A stretch of DNA of 64,000 bases from Methylobacterium sp. AMS5 (GCF_001542815.1 NZ_CP006992.1:1160001-1224000), one strand, 5' to 3'. Counted from the stretch's first letter, positions 1-8,723 are shown. Made by a program: numbers and translations. Notes: generated by a model not told the origin, from the sequence alone.

Positions 1-838
1 CGCGGCCGGACACACCGTGGTGGCGTTCTCGGACTCGGCCGCGGCGCTGGCGCAGGTCGCTGCCGATCCGTCGGTGACCTGCGTGCTCACCAGCCTTGAG
101 GTTCAACCGCTCGACGGGCTGGAGCTGTGCTGGTCGCTGCGGGCTCTGGCCGACGATCGGCGCCCCCTGACGATCCTGGTGATGTCCTCCGCACGGGAAA
201 GGCGGCCGCTGGACGAGGTGCTCGATGCCGGCGCGGACGACTTCCTGATGAAGCCGCCGGAGGCGCAGGAGTTGCGCGGGCGCCTACGCTCGGCCGAGCG
301 GGTGCTGAAGCTGCAGCAGGCGCTGATCCGGCAGGCCGACACCGACCACCTGACGCAACTCCTGAACCGCGGTGCCTTCATGCGTCAGGCCCAAGCGGCG
401 GTCGAGAGCGCGGCGGTGAGCCGCCCCCTGGCGGTGATGCAGCTCGACATCGACCATTTCAAGAAGATCAACGACCGCCATGGCCACGACGTGGGGGATC
501 TGGTGATCCGGCACATCGCTCAGATCCTACGGGAGACCGGTGCGATCGCCGGACGGCTGGGCGGGGAGGAGTACGCACTGCTCCTCCTGGACCACAGCCT
601 GGGCGCCGCGGCGGTGGTGGCCCACCGCGTCCGCAGTCAGTGCGCCGGCTCGGCGCTTCTGCAGCGAAGCTGTCCGCTTCGGTTCACGGTCAGCATCGGG
701 CTGAGCGAGTGGTCCGAGGGGGACAGCGTCGGCACGCTGCTCAAGCGAGCGGACGTATCGCTGTACGCGGCCAAGGAGGGCGGCCGCAACCGCGTGGCGA
801 TGACAAGCTCCACGTTGAAGACCGAGTTCGTGAGCTAG
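1..838 (+). CDS. Response regulator diguanylate cyclase, 5' end outside window
   Basis: The frame is open from the window edge, so the true start lies upstream. The visible part is a receiver domain (about the first 105 residues) joined by a short helix to a GGDEF domain. The GGDEF active loop reads GGEEY, compatible with diguanylate cyclase activity, i.e. making c-di-GMP from two GTP. The receiver is odd: the residue that aligns with the phospho-accepting Asp (before x7-DG) is Ser in TSLEVQPLDG, although the Lys of the K-P motif (FLMKP) remains. The inhibitory RxxD site that normally precedes the active loop reads RETG, so product inhibition may be lost. The family call is secure. Phosphorylation-independent control is inference. 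Confidence 0.9.
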   Translation, partial: AAGHTVVAFSDSAAALAQVAADPSVTCVLTSLEVQPLDGLELCWSLRALADDRRPLTILVMSSARERRPLDEVLDAGADDFLMKPPEAQELRGRLRSAERVLKLQQALIRQADTDHLTQLLNRGAFMRQAQAAVESAAVSRPLAVMQLDIDHFKKINDRHGHDVGDLVIRHIAQILRETGAIAGRLGGEEYALLLLDHSLGAAAVVAHRVRSQCAGSALLQRSCPLRFTVSIGLSEWSEGDSVGTLLKRADVSLYAAKEGGRNRVAMTSSTLKTEFVS

Positions 839-1158
839 GAGTGCAAACCCGATGAACTTGACTAGGCGGGGAACTGCTTGCGACGCGAGCCCGCGCGATT
901 ATCTTTCGACTCCACCTGAAGCCGCGCGGTTCATGCCTCAACGGCAGGATCGCCGGCATACGGACTTTCCGCGACCCGGCTGCGGATCGAAGCTTGAGGA
1001 GCCTGCATCATCAGCAGTGGTCAAGCGATCAATCTTTGAGAAATGCGCTCGCGTTGCAGATCTCATTGACCCCAATGACTGTCTTCTGGGTGTGCACGCT
1101 GCCGGTCGCGAGCGGATCCCTGCGGCAGGTATCGGGCGTGTGAGCTGAAAGGCCGTCG
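839..1158. other. Intergenic stretch without a convincing gene
   Basis: Short frames cross this stretch on both strands, but none has coding-like composition or a recognisable family. I see no clear promoter or terminator. Confidence 0.5.
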
Positions 1159-1506
1159 ATGAGTCGATACGAGTTCGATGAACCGGGCGTCAGTCTCGCG
1201 ATCGGCTGGGATGCCCCGCTCTCCACTTTCTACCTCCAGATCCGGAACGCGGCGCTGCACACCGCCGAAATGGATGAGGAGGAGCGCGCCTCACCACAGA
1301 TCTGGTTCGGAACGGAGTACGCAAAACACCTCACTCCAGGCCTCCTCACGCTCGCACGCCAGCATCTTCCGAGCCTCCCCGAGAACATCGAGGTGTGTCT
1401 GATGCGCGATATGACCGAGGAGCCGGCCCGGCCGCTCTCCCCCGATCACGTTGAGATCCGCCAGATGATCGAGACATTGCTAGGCGAGCTTTCTCCTGTC
1501 CCGTAG
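1159..1506 (+). CDS. Hypothetical acidic protein, 115 aa
   Basis: I do not recognise this protein. It is acidic, has no signal peptide or membrane segment, and contains a Glu-rich patch (EMDEEER) near residue 40. A purine-rich GAAAGG lies about 8 nt before the ATG, supporting the start. It stands alone between the diguanylate cyclase and a non-coding stretch, so context gives no hint. Amino-acid composition is plausible for a real protein and unlike the Arg/Pro/Ala-rich shadow frames nearby. Confidence 0.55.
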   Translation: MSRYEFDEPGVSLAIGWDAPLSTFYLQIRNAALHTAEMDEEERASPQIWFGTEYAKHLTPGLLTLARQHLPSLPENIEVCLMRDMTEEPARPLSPDHVEIRQMIETLLGELSPVP

Positions 1507-1901
1507 GCCCCACAGCGCTCCTCCGCCGAGCAGGCGCGTGTGGACACTGAGGCGCTCTTCAAAGGGAGCACCTCGCATCCGGGTCCCAGGCAGTCAGAGT
1601 GAAGCTGCTGCACGGTCGCGGATCGCCCTGATCCTCCACGCGAGCCCGCGCGATGTGGTCGTCACCCGCAGGGCCGAAACCCGAAGGGGTTCGGGGAGCG
1701 AAGCGAGTAGGGCACGGTTCCGCAGGAACGCGCCCACTCTTCGTCTATTAGCATAACCCTGGATTGCCGTGCCCATGATCGATGGAGCGATCCAAATCAT
1801 CATGAGCATTCCGTCTATGATTACGATCCATATCTCGAAGCGGACAGTCAGGCGCCAGGACCGCATATTATAGAAAGTCAATTGAATGGTATATTTTAGA
1901 T
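1507..1901. other. Intergenic stretch between unknown gene and resolvase
   Basis: No supported gene. The base composition becomes AT-richer from about 1740 to 1910, next to the end of the resolvase. This fits the edge of a mobile insertion, but no repeat was found to mark it. Confidence 0.45.
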
Positions 1902-2531
1902 TTAGCTGACATCGGTTTTATCCGCCGCCTTCGATGTTGGTAACATGGTTTGCTGTGTGAGATCCCGCGGTCGCGCGGGGTTTTTCTCATCGAGTACGCG
2001 ATAAACGCTTCTGCGTGAGATCCCCAGCGCGCGAGCGATGGCGGTCGGCCCCTCCCTTGCCGCATGGCGCCGACGGATCTCCTCCTCGGGCACGGATTTC
2101 GGCCGGCCCTTGCCGGCGTAGACGCCAGCCGCCTTGGCGGCTTCGATCCCGGCGCGCTGGCGCTCCAGGATGAACTTGCGCTCCATCTCGGCCACCATCC
2201 CAAGCACAGTGACGACGATCCGTCCGACGTCGCCGCCGGTGGTCAGCTCCGGATCGAGGATGCGCAGGCAAGCGCCCTTCTGGTCGAGTTCGTGCACGAG
2301 GTTCAGCACGTCGCGGGTCGAGCGGCCGAGCCGGTCGAGGCGGACCACCACCAGCTCGTCGCCTTCGCGCAGGAACTGCATCACGGTGGCGAGCTCAGGC
2401 CGGTCGTCGGCGGATTTGCCCGACATCTTTTCCGAGCGGATCACGGTGCAGCCGGCGGCCTTGAGCTTCTCGAGCTGGATGGTGAGGTCCTGATCGGTCG
2501 AGGAGACGCGGGCGTAGCCGAAACGGGGCAT
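1902..2531 (-). CDS. Serine recombinase (Tn3-type resolvase / DNA invertase)
   Basis: Site-specific recombinase of the resolvase-invertase family, about 209 aa from the ATG at 2531 (MPRFGYARVSS). The upstream 13 codons of the longer frame do not match the family. The nucleophile Ser lies in YARVSSTDQ near residue 10, the VRLDRLGRS motif is near residue 65, and the long E helix (EMERKFILERQRAGIEAAKA) is followed by GRPKSVP and a C-terminal helix-turn-helix (TAIARALGISRRSVYRVL). Such enzymes resolve cointegrates or invert segments. It is next to a toxin-antitoxin pair and an IS, typical of a plasmid or island backbone. Full length and apparently intact. Confidence 0.93.
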   Translation of the reverse strand: MPRFGYARVSSTDQDLTIQLEKLKAAGCTVIRSEKMSGKSADDRPELATVMQFLREGDELVVVRLDRLGRSTRDVLNLVHELDQKGACLRILDPELTTGGDVGRIVVTVLGMVAEMERKFILERQRAGIEAAKAAGVYAGKGRPKSVPEEEIRRRHAAREGPTAIARALGISRRSVYRVLDEKNPARPRDLTQQTMLPTSKAADKTDVS

Positions 2532-2749
2532 TTTGGGCCTTCGAACGTGCCAAAAGGGTGGCCTGCACATCTATCATGTAGCATAATTCGAAACTGACCG
2601 TTTTGCCTCATACGGAAGCTGTGCCATGAGGTCGCGGCGTAACGGTGTACCTTTTTGCGGCGCCCATCCACCGGATGGAAATCCATCTCTGGCAACCGAA
2701 CCAGTTTGGGTATAGCTAATCGCTTCATGCATATGGAGCGATAATTGCC

Positions 2750-2998
2750 ATGGAATCGCGATCTACGAAAATCGTTGACGGGGGCAAACTCGTCATTCCT
2801 GCAAGCTTCCGCCGCGAACTCGGCGTTCAGGTCGGTGATACAGTGGTGATGGAGATGGTGGATGGCGAGCTTCGGGTACGATCTCGCAATGCTGCTATCG
2901 ACGAAATCCAGAAGATTGTTCGGGGCTTGGTGCCCGAAGGGGTCAGCGTGGTCGACGAGTTCCTAGCTGACAGGCGCGCCGAAGCGGCCAAGGAGTGA
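2750..2998 (+). CDS. AbrB/MazE-type antitoxin of a VapBC-like pair
   Basis: 82 aa. The N-terminal half is a swapped-hairpin AbrB domain (STKIVDGGKLVIPASFRREL, then GVQVGDTVVMEMVDGELRV). Such domains bind the operon promoter as dimers. The C-terminal half would be the toxin-binding tail. The stop is 4 nt before the PIN toxin start, and AAGGAG inside its last codons serves as the ribosome site for the toxin. This is the usual antitoxin-first order with translational coupling. Autoregulation of its own promoter is expected for the family, but I did not identify an operator. Confidence 0.88.
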   Translation: MESRSTKIVDGGKLVIPASFRRELGVQVGDTVVMEMVDGELRVRSRNAAIDEIQKIVRGLVPEGVSVVDEFLADRRAEAAKE

Positions 2999-3002
2999 CC
3001 CC

Positions 3003-3395
3003 GTGGCCATGAAGTACGCGTTGGACGCGTCAGCCCTGCTCTGCCTATTGAACCAGGAAGAGGGACAGGACCGCGTTCGGGCTGCGCTGTCCGAGTCGGC
3101 CATGTCCGCCGTGAACCTCTCGGAGGTCATCGCCAAGCTCGTGGAGCGTGGAGGGGCCGTCGCGACCCTTAGCCGAGCGTTGGACCACCTGCACCTCGCA
3201 GTGGTCGAATTCGATCGCACTCAGGCGGTCGAGGCTGGCGCACTCCGGGTGGCCACGCGCCAGGCCGGCCTGTCCTTCGGGGACCGCGCCTGCCTGGCCC
3301 TGGCAAAGACGCGCGGCCTCGTCGCCCTGACGGCGGATCAGGCGTGGGCACAACTGGACGATGCCGTCGGCATCACGGTCGAGCTGGTACGTTGA
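3003..3395 (+). CDS. PIN-domain ribonuclease toxin (VapC-like)
   Basis: 130 aa PIN domain. The acidic metal ligands are visible as D8 (ALDASALL), E41 (NLSEVIAKL), D95 (LSFGDRACL) and D113 (ALTADQAW), so the nuclease should be active. VapC toxins cut tRNA or rRNA until neutralised by the antitoxin. I chose the GTG at 3003 because AAGGAG (2990-2995) sits 7 nt upstream. The ATG at 3009 would put it 13 nt away. It forms a two-gene operon with the AbrB-type antitoxin. Confidence 0.9.
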   Translation: MAMKYALDASALLCLLNQEEGQDRVRAALSESAMSAVNLSEVIAKLVERGGAVATLSRALDHLHLAVVEFDRTQAVEAGALRVATRQAGLSFGDRACLALAKTRGLVALTADQAWAQLDDAVGITVELVR

Positions 3396-3399
3396 GGCG

Positions 3400-3678
3400 A
3401 TGGCGGGCGCCGCGGCCCTCGCAGCGATCGCGACCGGGCTGAACGAGCGGCAGCAGGCCTATCTGCTCGCGCCCTACGATGAGGATCAGGCCCGCGAGGC
3501 CTCCCACCAGCGACCTGACGGGCCGCCGGCTCGGCAGTGGCGCTGGATCGAGTATGGCCCCGTTGGCCACAGATGGCTCGACGGGCCGGGATCTCGGCTG
3601 CTGCGGGCCAAGCTGGCCGAGTCCGGCATGATCAGCCAGAGCACCGGCGCCACCTGGGTGTGGATCGGCATCGGCTGA
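3400..3678 (+). CDS. Hypothetical protein, 92 aa
   Basis: Small protein beginning MAGAAALAAIATGLNERQQAYLL, with a Trp-rich second half (WRWIEYGPVGHRWLDGPGSRLL). I recognise no catalytic family. The repeated W-x-W and LRAKLAESG segments look like a winged-helix or phage/plasmid accessory protein, but that is only an impression. It starts 4 nt after the PIN toxin stop in another frame, so it may be co-transcribed with the toxin-antitoxin pair. Confidence 0.6.
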   Translation: MAGAAALAAIATGLNERQQAYLLAPYDEDQAREASHQRPDGPPARQWRWIEYGPVGHRWLDGPGSRLLRAKLAESGMISQSTGATWVWIGIG

Positions 3679-3810
3679 TGCCCCCTCCCACGAGCCCACT
3701 TAAGTCATTGCAGCATCGTCTGAACCGCGCTGATAGATGGTTTCACGATCGGCGCCAGTCTTGACCCCAACCAAAATGCGTATTTTCATGTTATAGCAAT
3801 TAGGTAGATA

Positions 3811-4669
3811 GAGCGTGTTATGAACTGATAGGCAGGATTGGCGTTGTGGATCATGCCTTCTGATCGCCGCTCCTATCCGTCCGACGTGTCTGATGAAGAA
3901 TGGGCACTGGTAGCGCCCTACCTCGCGCTGCTGCGGGAGGACTCGGCTCAGCGCGACCACGAGTTGCGCGAGGTGTTTAACGGGCTGCGCTACATCGTGA
4001 AGACGGGGGCGCCCTGGCGGTTCATGCCGCACGATCTGCCGCCTTGGGCGGCCGTGTATCAGCAGACGCAGCGTTGGCTGTCGGCCGACAGTTTCGCGGA
4101 CGTGGCCGGCGACCTGCGGGCGGTGCTGCGGATGGCGGCGGAGCGGGAGCCGGAGCCCTCGGCGGTGATCCTCGATAGCCGGACGCTGCGCTCCTCGCCC
4201 GAGAGCGGCGAGCGGGCCGGCTATGACGGGGCCAAGCGCAAGCGGGGTGCGAAGCTGCATCTGGCCGTTGACACGCCGGGCCATGTCGTGGCGCTGCACG
4301 TGACGCCCGCCGATGTCGACGACCGGGCCGAGGTCGGCCGGCTGGCCGCCGAGGTGCAGGCGGAGACGGGCGACAGCGTCGAGTTGGCCTTTGTCGACCA
4401 GGGCTATTCCGGGCCTAAGCCCGCCGCCGCCGCGAGCGCGCACGGCATCGACTTGGAAGTGGTGAAGGCGCCTGAGGCCAAGCGCGGCTTTGTCCTGCTG
4501 CCGCGCCGATGGGTGGTGGAGCGCTCGTTTGCCTGGGCCACCCGCTGTCGGCGGCTGGTCAAAGATTACGAGCGCTACGCCAGCACGTTGGCTGGCCTGC
4601 ACATGGTCGCCTTCGTCTGCCTCATGCTCCGACAAGCTGAAAAGCTTATGACAAGTGCATAACAGGCTC
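3811..4669. mobile_element. Intact IS5-family insertion sequence
   Basis: The outer ends are imperfect inverted repeats: GAGCGTGTTATGAACTGAT at the left and the reverse complement of ATGACAAGTGCATAACAGGCTC at the right. Both ends are flanked by TA (3809-3810 and 4670-4671), fitting a 2-bp target duplication seen in some IS5 subgroups. The element of about 859 bp carries one complete transposase and landed beside or inside the tail of an older ISL3 element. Confidence 0.85.
3853..4662 (+). CDS. IS5-family transposase
   Basis: 269 aa from ATG 3853 (a TTG at 3838 is possible). The N-terminus MPSDRRSYPSDVSDEEW is the DUF4096-type domain of IS5 enzymes. The DDE triad is visible as D108 (VILDSRTLRSS), D182 (FVDQGYSG) and E223 (VVERSFAW), so the enzyme looks intact. 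The stop lies within the right inverted repeat. A small fragment of a related C-terminus (KDCERYASTLADLH) recurs near 30.5 kb. Confidence 0.93.
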   Translation: MPSDRRSYPSDVSDEEWALVAPYLALLREDSAQRDHELREVFNGLRYIVKTGAPWRFMPHDLPPWAAVYQQTQRWLSADSFADVAGDLRAVLRMAAEREPEPSAVILDSRTLRSSPESGERAGYDGAKRKRGAKLHLAVDTPGHVVALHVTPADVDDRAEVGRLAAEVQAETGDSVELAFVDQGYSGPKPAAAASAHGIDLEVVKAPEAKRGFVLLPRRWVVERSFAWATRCRRLVKDYERYASTLAGLHMVAFVCLMLRQAEKLMTSA

Positions 4670-4681
4670 TAGAATTTTGCA

Positions 4682-5438
4682 AGGGTCATGGTTCGGGTCT
4701 GGCTGACTTTCGATGCGGTTGCCTCCCCCGGCGCCGATCAGCCGCGCTTCGAGCAGATCGAGCTTGGCCCGGCCGTACATTTGCCGCTTCACGAGTTTGA
4801 GGCGGGTGATCTGCCCCTCGGTCTGGCCGTTCGACCACGGCTCGGATCGCGCCGCGGTAACAGCCGCCTTGTCCCTTGCCAGGCCGTTCGCGAAGGATGC
4901 GAGGAGACCGCAGGCAGCCGTATCGGTCCAAGTGTCGAGGTCCGGATGTCTCCGCTCGCGGATCATGGCCTGGAAGCCAGACAGGAGCGAACGGGCCTCG
5001 TCGAGCGCCGGGACCGCTGCCTCGATCGTCGCCACCGTCACGGCTTCGGCCTTACTCAAGTTGTCCCGACCGCTCGTCATCAGCCGCGCGAGGAGGCGCG
5101 CAGACGGGACCTTGCCGGGCGCACGCTCGGGAGACTGCTCATGGCGTCGGCGGCGGGTCGCGCACTCTCCGACGACGCGCAGGCTGCCGGTGAATCCGCT
5201 TGCGCGCAGGCGTCGCCACAGTTCGGCACCGTTGCGCCAGCCGGCCGTCCACTCGGCATCGAGCCGGGGTAGATAGGCCTCCAGGCTGCTCTGGCGCGCC
5301 CGGAACACGTCGCCGGTCAAGCCGCGCAGCACGGTGCGCACGAGCTTGCGGCTGTGGCCGGTCGTACGGACGATCTGCCGGATCGGAACGCCCTGTCGTG
5401 ACAGCGTCAGGATCGCCTCGGCAGTCGCCGTCTGTGTT
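4682..5438 (-). pseudogene. ISL3-family transposase fragment, 5' truncated
   Basis: The C-terminal part is characteristic: EPWSNGQTEGQITRLKLVKR followed by QMYGRAKLDLLEARL. The frame continues upstream past the GTG near 5341 to an in-frame stop at about 5438 and includes a helix-turn-helix (AEAILTLSRQGVPIRQIVR). The first part of the transposase, with its zinc-finger N-terminus, is missing, cut where IS110 sequence begins. The reading frame now runs out into the IS5 inverted repeat, which gives a meaningless tail after about 4690. Non-functional remnant. Confidence 0.82.
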
Positions 5439-5471
5439 TAGGCGTGGAATAAGGGCTCATCCGCACTTTCG

Positions 5472-5876
5472 GTGCTGGCGAGACTCCGTTCGGCCAAGCG
5501 CTACGGGTCGACTTCAGGCAGCAAGGGCGCCGCGCAGCTGCTCCTGACGGCCAGCGACAATCCTGGGCGCCTGCGCTCGGAGGCAGGCTTTGCGGCGTTG
5601 TGTGGCGTGAGCCCCGTGCCGGCCTCGTCGGGGAAGACGGTGCGCCATCGCCTCAACCGAGGCGGTGATCGCGCAGCCAACAGCACGCTGCACATCATGG
5701 CCATCGGGCGACTGCGGACTGACGCGCGGACCAAGGCGTACATGGCCCGCCGGATTGCAGAGGGCCACTCCAAGCTGGAGGCGATCCGCTGCCTGAAGCG
5801 CTACATCGCCCGTGAGGTGTTCACGCTCATCACCCGCCGGCAGAAGGCGATCAATCAGACCCGCATCGCGGCTTGA
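5472..5876 (+). pseudogene. IS110-family transposase C-terminal fragment
   Basis: The segment from about 5527 is the transposase-20 domain of IS110/IS116/IS902 enzymes: LLLTASDNPGRLRSEAGFAA, then LCGVSPVPASSGKT, HRLNRGGDRAANSTLH and a terminal LKRYIAREVF. The N-terminal DEDD catalytic domain is absent. The left edge abuts the ISL3 fragment near 5440. It is a remnant, with no start signal of its own. Confidence 0.85.
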
Positions 5877-5884
5877 CACACAGA

Positions 5885-6210
5885 AGGGCGTCCAGGGGGC
5901 ACAATACACGTCGCTAGCCTTCTGCAGCCGCTGTCAGGAGGCGGGCGTGCGACCCTCAATGGGCCCGGTCGGCGATGCCTACGACAACGCCATGGCTGAA
6001 AGCTTCTTCTCAACCCTCGAATGCGAACGGCTCGCCCGCCGTCGCTTCCGCTCACAGGCCGAGGCACGGATGGCCTGCTTCAGCTACATCGAGGGCTTCT
6101 ACAATCCGCTGCGCCGGCACTCGGCGCTCGGATACCGCTCGCCCGTCATCTACGAGCAGGAAACCCAGCCGGACCCGCTACCCGAGCCCCTGTTCAGCCA
6201 AGCCCCCTAA
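5885..6210 (+). pseudogene. IS3-family OrfB C-terminal fragment (first)
   Basis: The integrase-core tail is recognisable: AQYTSLAF, GVRPSMGPVGDAYDNAMAES with the catalytic Glu, and FYNPLRRHSALGYRSP. The first two catalytic Asp residues and all of OrfA are missing. It follows the IS110 fragment directly and is one of four nested IS remnants here. Confidence 0.85.
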
Positions 6211-6236
6211 CCGTCCACAGAAACGGGGCAATCCCA

Positions 6237-6476
6237 AACGCGCGACTACGAGACGAGTTGTTGAACGGTGAGATCTTCTACACGCTCAAGGAGGCGCAGA
6301 TCGTGATCGAGCGTTGGCGGAGACACGACAATGGCGTGCGCCCGCATGCTTCGCTGGACTACCGACCACCGGCCCCGGAGGTGTTCGTACCGGCCTCATC
6401 CGCTTGGCCGGCTGCCCTCACCCGACCGGCTCCGCCGGCCAAGCTACCCGTGGTGCAGAGGCCGACCCGGCACTAA
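6237..6476 (+). pseudogene. IS3-family OrfB C-terminal fragment (second, different subgroup)
   Basis: The piece LRDELLNGEIFYTLKEAQIV followed by RPHASLDYRPPAPEVF is the end of an IS3-type transposase, distinct from the preceding fragment. Only about 75 residues survive. Its stop is at 6474-6476. Confidence 0.8.
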
Positions 6477-6886
6477 CTTTGAACTGGGACCGCCGTATGG
6501 GGGCCGATCACTTCGCGGCAAGACCTTTGATACGGCGTCCGCTTGATCGAAGCAGTCGCTGGCTCGGCAAGCCCGCGCGGCGCTTGAGCGAAGCCGAACT
6601 CCGCCATTCCGAAGGAATCACACGGAGGTCGTATGAGCGGAGCTTTCGAGCGCTGTAGCGCTGCTCTGACCGCGTGCGTGGTCGTGGCGCAGCCGTAAAG
6701 AACCTGTCCCATAATGCCTCCCGGTGTGCGGCGGCCTCAGCTAAACCCATGCCACCACACCGTAGGACTGCACACCTACTCCGTCAGGATGCCACAGAGC
6801 TGCTCTTCGCGGAACCGGCTCCTCTTCATCGTCCGAAGGCAAGGTCGGCCGGATTCCGGCGCCGCTTCCGCCTGCCGCGCGACACC

Positions 6887-6925
6887 TGTCGCACCCCGTC
6901 TTGCGACGGGCGTCGCATTGTCGGC
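6887..6925. promoter_or_regulatory. Candidate activator site (UAS) for the sigma-54 promoter
   Basis: TGTCGCA (6887-6893) and TGCGACG (6902-6908) form an imperfect dyad with an 8-nt spacer. A further GTCGCATTGTCG half-repeat lies at 6912-6923. The position, about 110-150 bp upstream of the -24 element, is where enhancer sites of AcoR-type activators usually lie. The protein that binds is inferred. Confidence 0.45.
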
Positions 6926-7034
6926 TCTCGAAACGACTGCCGCGCGCCGACCATGCCGGGCGGGAAATAAAAAATCCGAATGATTGCAACGGATAACGAG
7001 CGGTTGAGCCGAATTCGCCGGTGCCGACGAAATT

Positions 7035-7049
7035 TGGCACGCCGGTTGC
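7035..7049 (+). promoter_or_regulatory. Sigma-54 (-24/-12) promoter upstream of aldA
   Basis: TGGCAC-GCCGG-TTGC matches the TGGCAC-N5-TTGC consensus exactly, with GG at 7036-7037 and GC at 7048-7049. Transcription would start near 7060, leaving a leader of about 180 nt before the TTG start at 7242. A sigma-54 activator gene is at 13603 in the same island. Confidence 0.8.
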
Positions 7050-7241
7050 GGATGCCGATCCGGAGAAGGACCTGTCTATATCTCCACGAATTCAAGCATT
7101 GATCGAATTGTAAAAAAACAGGACAATATAAGCAGAAATACCATGTAGTATCTCCACAAAAAACGGGAGGCGAACGGCGACGCTCAACCATCGGTATCGC
7201 CGTAATCGAATTAAAATAGAAAATACAAAGGGGGGATCAAA

Positions 7242-8723
7242 TTGAAAATACAAAAAAGCCAGACATTGTCGCTCGGACCGGAGACGATCGATCCGAAGAT
7301 TTATTGTCATTTCATCGATGGCCGGTTCGAGGACCCGACCGAGAGCACGGTGGACGTCTACAATCCGGCCGATGGCAGCCTCATCGCATCGACCCCCGAG
7401 GCGACGGCCGAGGATGTGGACCGGGCCGTGCGCGCCGCACGCCGCGCCCAACCGGCCTGGGAGGCCCTGCCGCCGATCGAGCGGGCAAAGCACCTCCGTG
7501 CGATCTCGGCCAAGGTGCGCGAACGCCGCGTGGAACTGGCCGATCTGCTCGTCCGCGAGCAGGGCAAGATCCGCAGCCTGGCTCAAGTGGAGGTCGATTT
7601 CACCGCCGATTACATCGATTACATGGCCGAATGGGCGCGCCGCCTCGAGGGCGAAGTGCTCTCCAGCGACCGGCCGAAGGAGACGATCTTCCTGCTGCGC
7701 AAGCCGCTCGGGGTGGTCGGCGGCATTCTGCCCTGGAACTTCCCGTTCTTCCTCATCGCCCGCAAGCTCGCGCCCGCCCTGGTGACCGGAAACACCATCG
7801 TCATCAAGCCGAGCGAAGAGACGCCGATCAATGCGTTCGTGTTCGCCGAACTCGTTGCGCAGACCGATCTCCCACCGGGCGTGTTCAACCTCATCGGCGG
7901 CCGCGGCGCCACGGTCGGTCAGGCGCTCACCGCCCATCCCGAGGTCGATCTCATCACCTTCACGGGTAGTGTCGGCACCGGCATCCAAATCATGAAGGCG
8001 GCTGCCGAGAACCTGACGCGGGTCAATCTCGAACTCGGCGGCAAGGCCCCGGCCATCGTCCTGGCCGATGCCGATCTCGACCTCGCCGCCAGGGCCATCC
8101 ACGCCAGCCGCGTGATCAACACCGGACAGGTCTGCAACTGCGCCGAGCGGGTCTATGTCGAGCGCAGCGTCCACGACGCGTTCGTCTCGCGGCTCAAGGC
8201 TCTCTTCGAGGCAACCCGCTACGGCAACCCGAGCGAGGACGAGACCCTCGCCATGGGCCCCCTCGTCAACAAGGCCGGGCTCGACAAGGTCGCGGCGATG
8301 GTCGAGCGGGCCAAGGCCGACGGGGTCACCGTCGTCACGGGCGGCGCGGTCGCCGATCTGGGAGCGGGCTTCCATTACGTGCCGACCATTCTGACCGGCG
8401 CGACGGCCGACATGGAGATCATGCGCAAGGAAATCTTCGGCCCGGTCCTACCGATCCAGGCTGTCGACAGCCTCGATGAAGCGATCCGCCTCGCCAACGA
8501 CAGTGAATATGGCCTGACCTCGTCGATCTACACATCGAGCATCAATGCGGCGATGCAGGCCAGCCGCGAGCTTCGGTTCGGCGAGACCTACGTCAACCGC
8601 GAGAACTTCGAGGCCATGCAGGGCTTCCATGCCGGGCGGCGCAAATCGGGCATCGGTGGGGCGGACGGCAAGCACGGCCTCTACGAGTTCACAGAGACGC
8701 ACGTCGTCTACATCCAATCCTGA
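7242..8723 (+). CDS. aldA: AldA-type NAD-dependent (lact)aldehyde dehydrogenase
   Basis: 493 aa and recognisably close to Escherichia coli AldA along its whole length (ADYIDYMAEWARR, ILPWNFPFFLIARK, NTGQVCNCAERVYV, ENFEAMQGFHAG). AldA oxidises L-lactaldehyde, glycolaldehyde and related hydroxyaldehydes to acids with NAD, in the cytoplasm. The catalytic residues are visible: C298 in GQVC, E264 in NLELGG, N166 in PWNFPF. The start is a TTG preceded by AAGGGGGGA, with no ATG nearby in frame. It lies behind a perfect sigma-54 promoter and is followed by a strong hairpin at 8731. With the alcohol dehydrogenases nearby, it probably handles the aldehyde they produce. Confidence 0.92.
   Translation: MKIQKSQTLSLGPETIDPKIYCHFIDGRFEDPTESTVDVYNPADGSLIASTPEATAEDVDRAVRAARRAQPAWEALPPIERAKHLRAISAKVRERRVELADLLVREQGKIRSLAQVEVDFTADYIDYMAEWARRLEGEVLSSDRPKETIFLLRKPLGVVGGILPWNFPFFLIARKLAPALVTGNTIVIKPSEETPINAFVFAELVAQTDLPPGVFNLIGGRGATVGQALTAHPEVDLITFTGSVGTGIQIMKAAAENLTRVNLELGGKAPAIVLADADLDLAARAIHASRVINTGQVCNCAERVYVERSVHDAFVSRLKALFEATRYGNPSEDETLAMGPLVNKAGLDKVAAMVERAKADGVTVVTGGAVADLGAGFHYVPTILTGATADMEIMRKEIFGPVLPIQAVDSLDEAIRLANDSEYGLTSSIYTSSINAAMQASRELRFGETYVNRENFEAMQGFHAGRRKSGIGGADGKHGLYEFTETHVVYIQS

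Larger units (their letters stand above)
6477..7241. other. Non-coding stretch with aldA control region
   Basis: The first half (to about 6830) holds no convincing gene; the short frames are Arg-rich shadows. The second half carries a dyad at 6887-6908, a sigma-54 promoter at 7035-7049, and an AT-rich leader of about 180 nt up to the aldA start. Confidence 0.6.

Noticed and set aside
852..1148. 98-codon frame after the diguanylate cyclase
   Set aside because: No ribosome site, no family, and composition like random GC-rich DNA.
6508..6750. Minus-strand frame before the aldA control region
   Set aside because: Arg/Ser-rich, with no start signal. It looks like dispersed intergenic sequence rather than a protein.
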